This document shows positions 59,532 to 64,000 of a DNA stretch of 64,000 nt, piece after piece. Within the stretch, counting starts at the first letter, position 1. Each line of letters opens with the position of its first letter. Origin of the DNA: Corythucha ciliata (lineage: Eukaryota > Arthropoda > Insecta > Hemiptera > Tingidae); NCBI GenBank assembly GCA_038030265.1, contig CM075940.1, positions 8,928,001 through 8,992,000 on the forward strand, read 5' to 3'. Made by a program: the position numbers and the translations under genes. Under the pieces are notes generated by a model that was not told the origin of the DNA, did not search any database, and saw nothing but the letters and a program-made list of their open reading frames with translations.

Positions 59532-60120
59532 CCAGTTTCCGTTTTGACCTCAGACCTTCAGCTACCTGAGCTACTCGGTCCTGGTCTCTATCAGCCCGGC
59601 AATTGAGCCGAGTACGGAGCCGACGGACCGCCCCTCACCGGGAACGGAGGTGCCACTGCACTACGATCCCCCCCCCCCCGGCGCTCCACCCGACCCAGCA
59701 AAACCGAGTCAGGGAGGACGCGAGCTCACCAGGACTGATGAGAACCGTGAGGGCGAAACGGGGACTGGGGATGTTGTGGCAAGGCGCCGCCATCGCCACA
59801 GCCGAGTTCAATAAAGAACATTCAAAGATGTTGGGGGTAGAACCCACCAAATAACTGCTCACTCCTGGTGAGCCGGGTTCTCTCTGACTCTGCTTTGTTG
59901 GATCGGGTGGAGCGCCGGGGGCGGGGATCGTAGTGCAGTGGCAGCACCTCCGTTCCCGATGAGGGGAGGTCCATCGGCTCCGTACTCGGCTCAATTGCCG
60001 GGCTGATGAGACCAGGACCGAGTAGCTCAGGTATCTGAAGGTCTGAGGTCGAAACGGAGACTGGACCGCACTTATTTTTTGGTGGGTCCTGCCCCCAACA
60101 TCTTAGTAGTTCTTTATTTG
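59532..60120. mobile_element. Inverted pair of the 3.7-kb short element
   Basis: Copy X1 (59532-59768, plus) and copy X2 (60064 down to about 59862, minus) are inverted copies of the element at 3680-3944. X2 is additionally bounded by 45-bp inverted repeats (59809-59854 and 60072-60120, with aagatgttggggg and acccacc in common). X1 ends in gatgagaaccgtgagggcga followed by aacgggg, and X2 ends in ctgatgagacc...ggtcgaaac, which looks like a hammerhead core or a tRNA B box. Confidence 0.7.
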
Positions 60121-63100
60121 TGTCCAAACCCGTGAAATTCATGTTTGAGAGTGATTTCTCCTCCCCCAACCACAAGGAAATGATAATTTCACGGGAATAC
60201 AGTAAACCCCAATTCTGCACTTTTAGCCTAAAAAAAATGCGATAACGATAAAGTTATTGTCAAGGACTATGTAGCTGTCATTTTTCACGAAAACAGTTTA
60301 TTCAGTCCTGATCGGAAACCGAGTTTTCGTCGATTTAACCACAGAATTTGTATTCTGAGACCCGAAAGATACCACCCCCGCTCCCCTACTAACCTGGAAG
60401 GACCTTTCTCACCTCAACCATCCCAAAGGTTTTACCCCCAGCTCCTATTCCTTCATTCTCTATTCAGCTTAACTAGATAAAGACTTATAAGGAGGTGCTA
60501 TTTCAGAGCAATGATTAATTCGTCATTCCAATGTATTTATGGATTCCCGTTTAAAACGCTTAAATCATCACGTTGGTTTTAATAATAAATCACAGAAGCC
60601 GAGAGAGTCTCATTAAATATGCTAAACTGTGTGAGTGCAGGGAGGAATTATATGTATTAAATTGTTCTTAGAACAAAAAAAAAAATGATGGCGGGGAGGA
60701 AGAAGCGCTCTAGAAGGTCACCAGACAATAATTTAACTTTAGTGTAATTTATGCGTCTGTGATTTATAAAGTCTCTAATGCTGAAAAGCCCGGAGTTAAA
60801 AATGCTAATAGAAAATCCGTGTAGTGCACTCATAGATGCAATGTATTAGTGAATAAAGGCGGAGTTCTGGTCGATTTGATACTCATAATATATCTTTAAA
60901 GAGTCACACTGGAAAGGGCTCTTTTCCGTCCGACTTTTCGCCTTGTTTTTCCCTTTGGCAAACCGCCTTCAACCTGGGGCTTTTCTTAAAACAACGCGGT
61001 TTGGAAAGATTTATTTGAGGTTGCGAGTGGGTGGGGGGGGGGGGGGCGTTTGATTTTTGATACCACCAACTTCGGTGACTAAACTGTGAAAGCTTTCATT
61101 CTTGATTTCCTCCTGTTTACAACATTAGCTATTCAAACTTTTTTTTTTTTTGGGTATAAGCCAAGAGCTCTTAACAATGAAGTATTTTTAGCAATTATTT
61201 TTCTGCTTTCACTTTGAATTAATTAGTCCACCATTTATATGATTTAATTTATGCAGTGCAGCGTCGTCTTATAAGAGTGAGAAACCTATTTCTCGTTTTA
61301 CTCTGTGAAGTATTAATTTAAAGAAAAAAAAGTTCCGCTATTCAGTACTTATGCACATTTTCTCTGATGGAAATGTTAGGAAGTTGTCTTACCTCCCCCC
61401 CACCCCACCACCTCGAGACCTCTGCGTCCTCGTTAACTATTCTCAATTAGCCCAAATATTTTCTTTACGTTCATAATACAGCAAATTTAAAAAGAACACT
61501 ATAGAAAACACCGTTGCTTTAATTCTTTCCTGTAACAGTGACATTCCATTAAGCAGTTTTTTTTTTAATAATAAAAAAAAAACATTTAAACTTTCACACG
61601 TTCCCCTCTGATGAGAACTATTATTGTTACACTTCCGCATGCTCAAATGACATGATAAAATTTTCAGAATGGAAACTGATTTTCTCATATATTTTTGTTG
61701 CTCTCAGAACCTAATGGGAAAATTATGAAAATTCTCGTCGCTCGTACACCTATCCTCAAGCATTTCAACTCCTCACTAACAACTTTAATATTTACAAAAA
61801 GGATGAAAAATGAAGTATGCATCTTTATAATTAAAAATGCTCTGAAGCGAGCCGAAATATTTCGCTCTAATTCCCCGATAAGATAAAATGGGAAATGAGT
61901 GGGTGTAAGGGGGGATGGAGGGGGATACTGTCGTCAATTATTTGTCTTACAGGCTCACTTTAATGATGAAAAGAGATAATTCGGAACGAAAGGGAGTGTC
62001 GGTGCGGTGTGACGGTGTTGGTTGAGTGGGGAGGGGGAAGTAGGGCTTGCGACTTCTGGTCAGCAGAGCAAATATGATAAATCCTCTCGGAAAATCCCTT
62101 CCTCTTTATCCTCCTTTTTACCTTTCACCGAGTTCAAAAAGAATTAGTTAATGCTTAAAAGGGAAGCTCCCTTAGTCCCTTGACGACGAAGAGAGGGCTG
62201 GGGTTTCTCCTAGAGGCACTCCATAAGAAAGACATGCGAATGATCTCTTTTACCGGGGGGGGGGGGGGCTCAATTGATTTATGTTAAGTAAAAGGGTATG
62301 CAAATTAGATATATAGTTGAAGACTCTTGTTTGCCCAAACCTATAGGCTTTTCTTTTTAGGCCCCGCAATATTTGCATAGTTGCATATGTAATTAGGAGG
62401 AGCAGGTAGAACATTAATTAAATATTCAGACATCTATTGTACAAAGAACGGATCCCACGGTGTGTGAGAATACATCTGCTCCTAGGCATTGATACGTAGA
62501 CAATGCTATTCAATATTAACACTGATTGGCCAAAGATAGTTACCAACGGATACCCACAGTCTAATTATAAAAGGGCCCCCGATTAAATCTTGTATTCTTT
62601 TTAGGAATCACCGTTTGATTTTCCCCTAGTAGAGAGTTTCATGCCCCCCTAGTATAGAGGGCAAAATCGACAGCTTTACCTCGTTTTCCTTGCATTGTGG
62701 ATATTTAAAAAAACGAGTCTAATTGTGCGTACAAAAATATGAAGACACGTACAATAGGGGAGAAAGGATTGGAAAAGTATGGGTCCTCCAGGACGCGTGG
62801 GTCTTATTGTGTGAGGCTGATTACTGTTCCATATAAAAGATAATGTTTATGTCCACCATTGTTATGTCTTAGTACATCACAAAACACAAATGACGACGAC
62901 TCCTCGCCCTCCGAAGAAAAGATACAAAAAAAAAAAAAAAAATCGTTCAAACACTCCCCATTATTACTTTGACACATTTATACATGACTAAGAAAATTTC
63001 AATAACAGTGCCTCGGGTAAATAAATAAATAAATACAAAAAGACTTGATTTGAATTTTTAATGTAAAAGTCGGTTCCAAAGTTCCTCCGCGACCTATAAG

Positions 63101-64000
63101 AACATAAGCCTTCAAACTCATTAGTTTTCAGCGTTTTTTGATACGATTACCCACTCATAAATAGAGTTCTCCTTGTTTCCTTGTCAGAGAAACTGAATTC
63201 GTTAAAATCCTTCTCCCTGGACACACTCCAAACTCCCGACCTCAAAAACAAGAAATCAATAAGTTCCTAATGAAGTCTTTTTTTTTTCCAGTTGACACTT
63301 TGAGGGCAAGGTGGGTCCAGTCAATGCTATTTTAGTGATAACCCCACCCCACCCACAATTGGACGAGGAGGGAAGGGAACAGGTGCTCGGATTGTCTCCA
63401 AGCCAATATCAGACAAACGTAAATTAACAAACTCCTCTAAATTTAGTTTATTGGCAAAACAGAACCGGCCACCTGCCGCGAGCATTAATCCTTTTCGACT
63501 GTATTAAACATCAAATATTTGGGAAATAAAAATGAAAAAAATCAAAGAGCATAAAAATTTAAATGGGGTTGATCAAAGTTGACTTCATATTTTTTTTTTT
63601 TTTAAAAGGAATCTTTCTCGTCGCTCATTTCATCGAGCTAAAAATATCGACACGATTTCTATGAGCGCACTCGAATAGTCACACGCGAATGATTCCCTCA
63701 CTCCCTTCAAAGCTTGGTGATCACTGATCAAAGAAGTGTTTTTTGACATCAACGCCACGGTACTTTGGTGTTAATGCCAAGAGGTTGTTAAAAAAGGACT
63801 AGTCCCCTCCCCATCCTCTCCAATTACCCAAAAGGGGGGGTTTGAGAGGAATATGAAAGCGAAAGTGCTTACTTTGTGTTGCTTTTATTGAATTTTATAA
63901 ACAATGAGGGATGGAATTTGAGTGTGTGTAACCAACATTTTATTTTTTTAAGATTGGTTATAAATTTAAGCGATCAGGCTCTTCTTGGACTGGCCCCCTA
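60121..64000. other. No gene recognised
   Basis: AT-rich unique DNA with G14 runs at 61033-61046 and 62255-62268 and an A run near 62926. Short frames have no domains. Confidence 0.5.

Overview
The window looks like intergenic or intronic DNA from a large, repeat-rich animal nuclear genome, probably an invertebrate. It is AT-rich, with long poly-A/T and poly-G/C runs. It holds several broken non-LTR retrotransposons, tRNA-derived short elements, TIR DNA transposons and long degenerate tandem arrays with units of roughly 30 bp. I see no prokaryotic gene organisation and no intact host gene, rRNA gene or CRISPR array. The species cannot be named from sequence alone.

Layout. 0-3.5 kb: three tandem families plus a tRNA-derived element. 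3.67-3.96 kb: a short element with a 13-bp target duplication. 4-8.2 kb: no recognisable gene. 8.54-9.52 kb: a large inverted dimer of the tRNA-derived element with a 12-bp target duplication. 9.77-12.21 kb: a hAT-like non-autonomous element. 12.8-15.3 kb: a decayed LINE on the minus strand. 19.48-23.89 kb: a 4.4-kb TIR element carrying gene remnants on both strands. 24.0-24.4 and 28.7-28.9 kb: a 17-bp minisatellite in opposite orientations. 27.3-28.1 kb: a 5'-truncated RNase H-type LINE. 29.4-31.9, 36.8-39.0, 42.7-45.8 and 48.9-51.0 kb: tandem arrays. 49.66-49.98 kb: a foldback with two hammerhead-like cores. 51.3-53.45 kb: a second LINE, interrupted by the 3' end of an I-type LINE. 57.2-60.1 kb: more arrays, a rearranged tRNA-derived element and an inverted pair of the 3.7-kb element. 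The stretches between are low-complexity or CT-rich with no gene I can support.

No genes here work together as a pathway. The content is mobile elements and satellites interacting: LINE 3' ends that share a terminal hairpin, short elements with target duplications typical of LINE-type integration, and transposons inserted in or beside satellite arrays. The best candidates for something undescribed are the 4.4-kb two-strand transposon, the foldback tRNA-derived element with a 40-42-nt intron-like module, the inverted hammerhead-like pair, and a set of tandem families that share a short AATTCGCG-type core.
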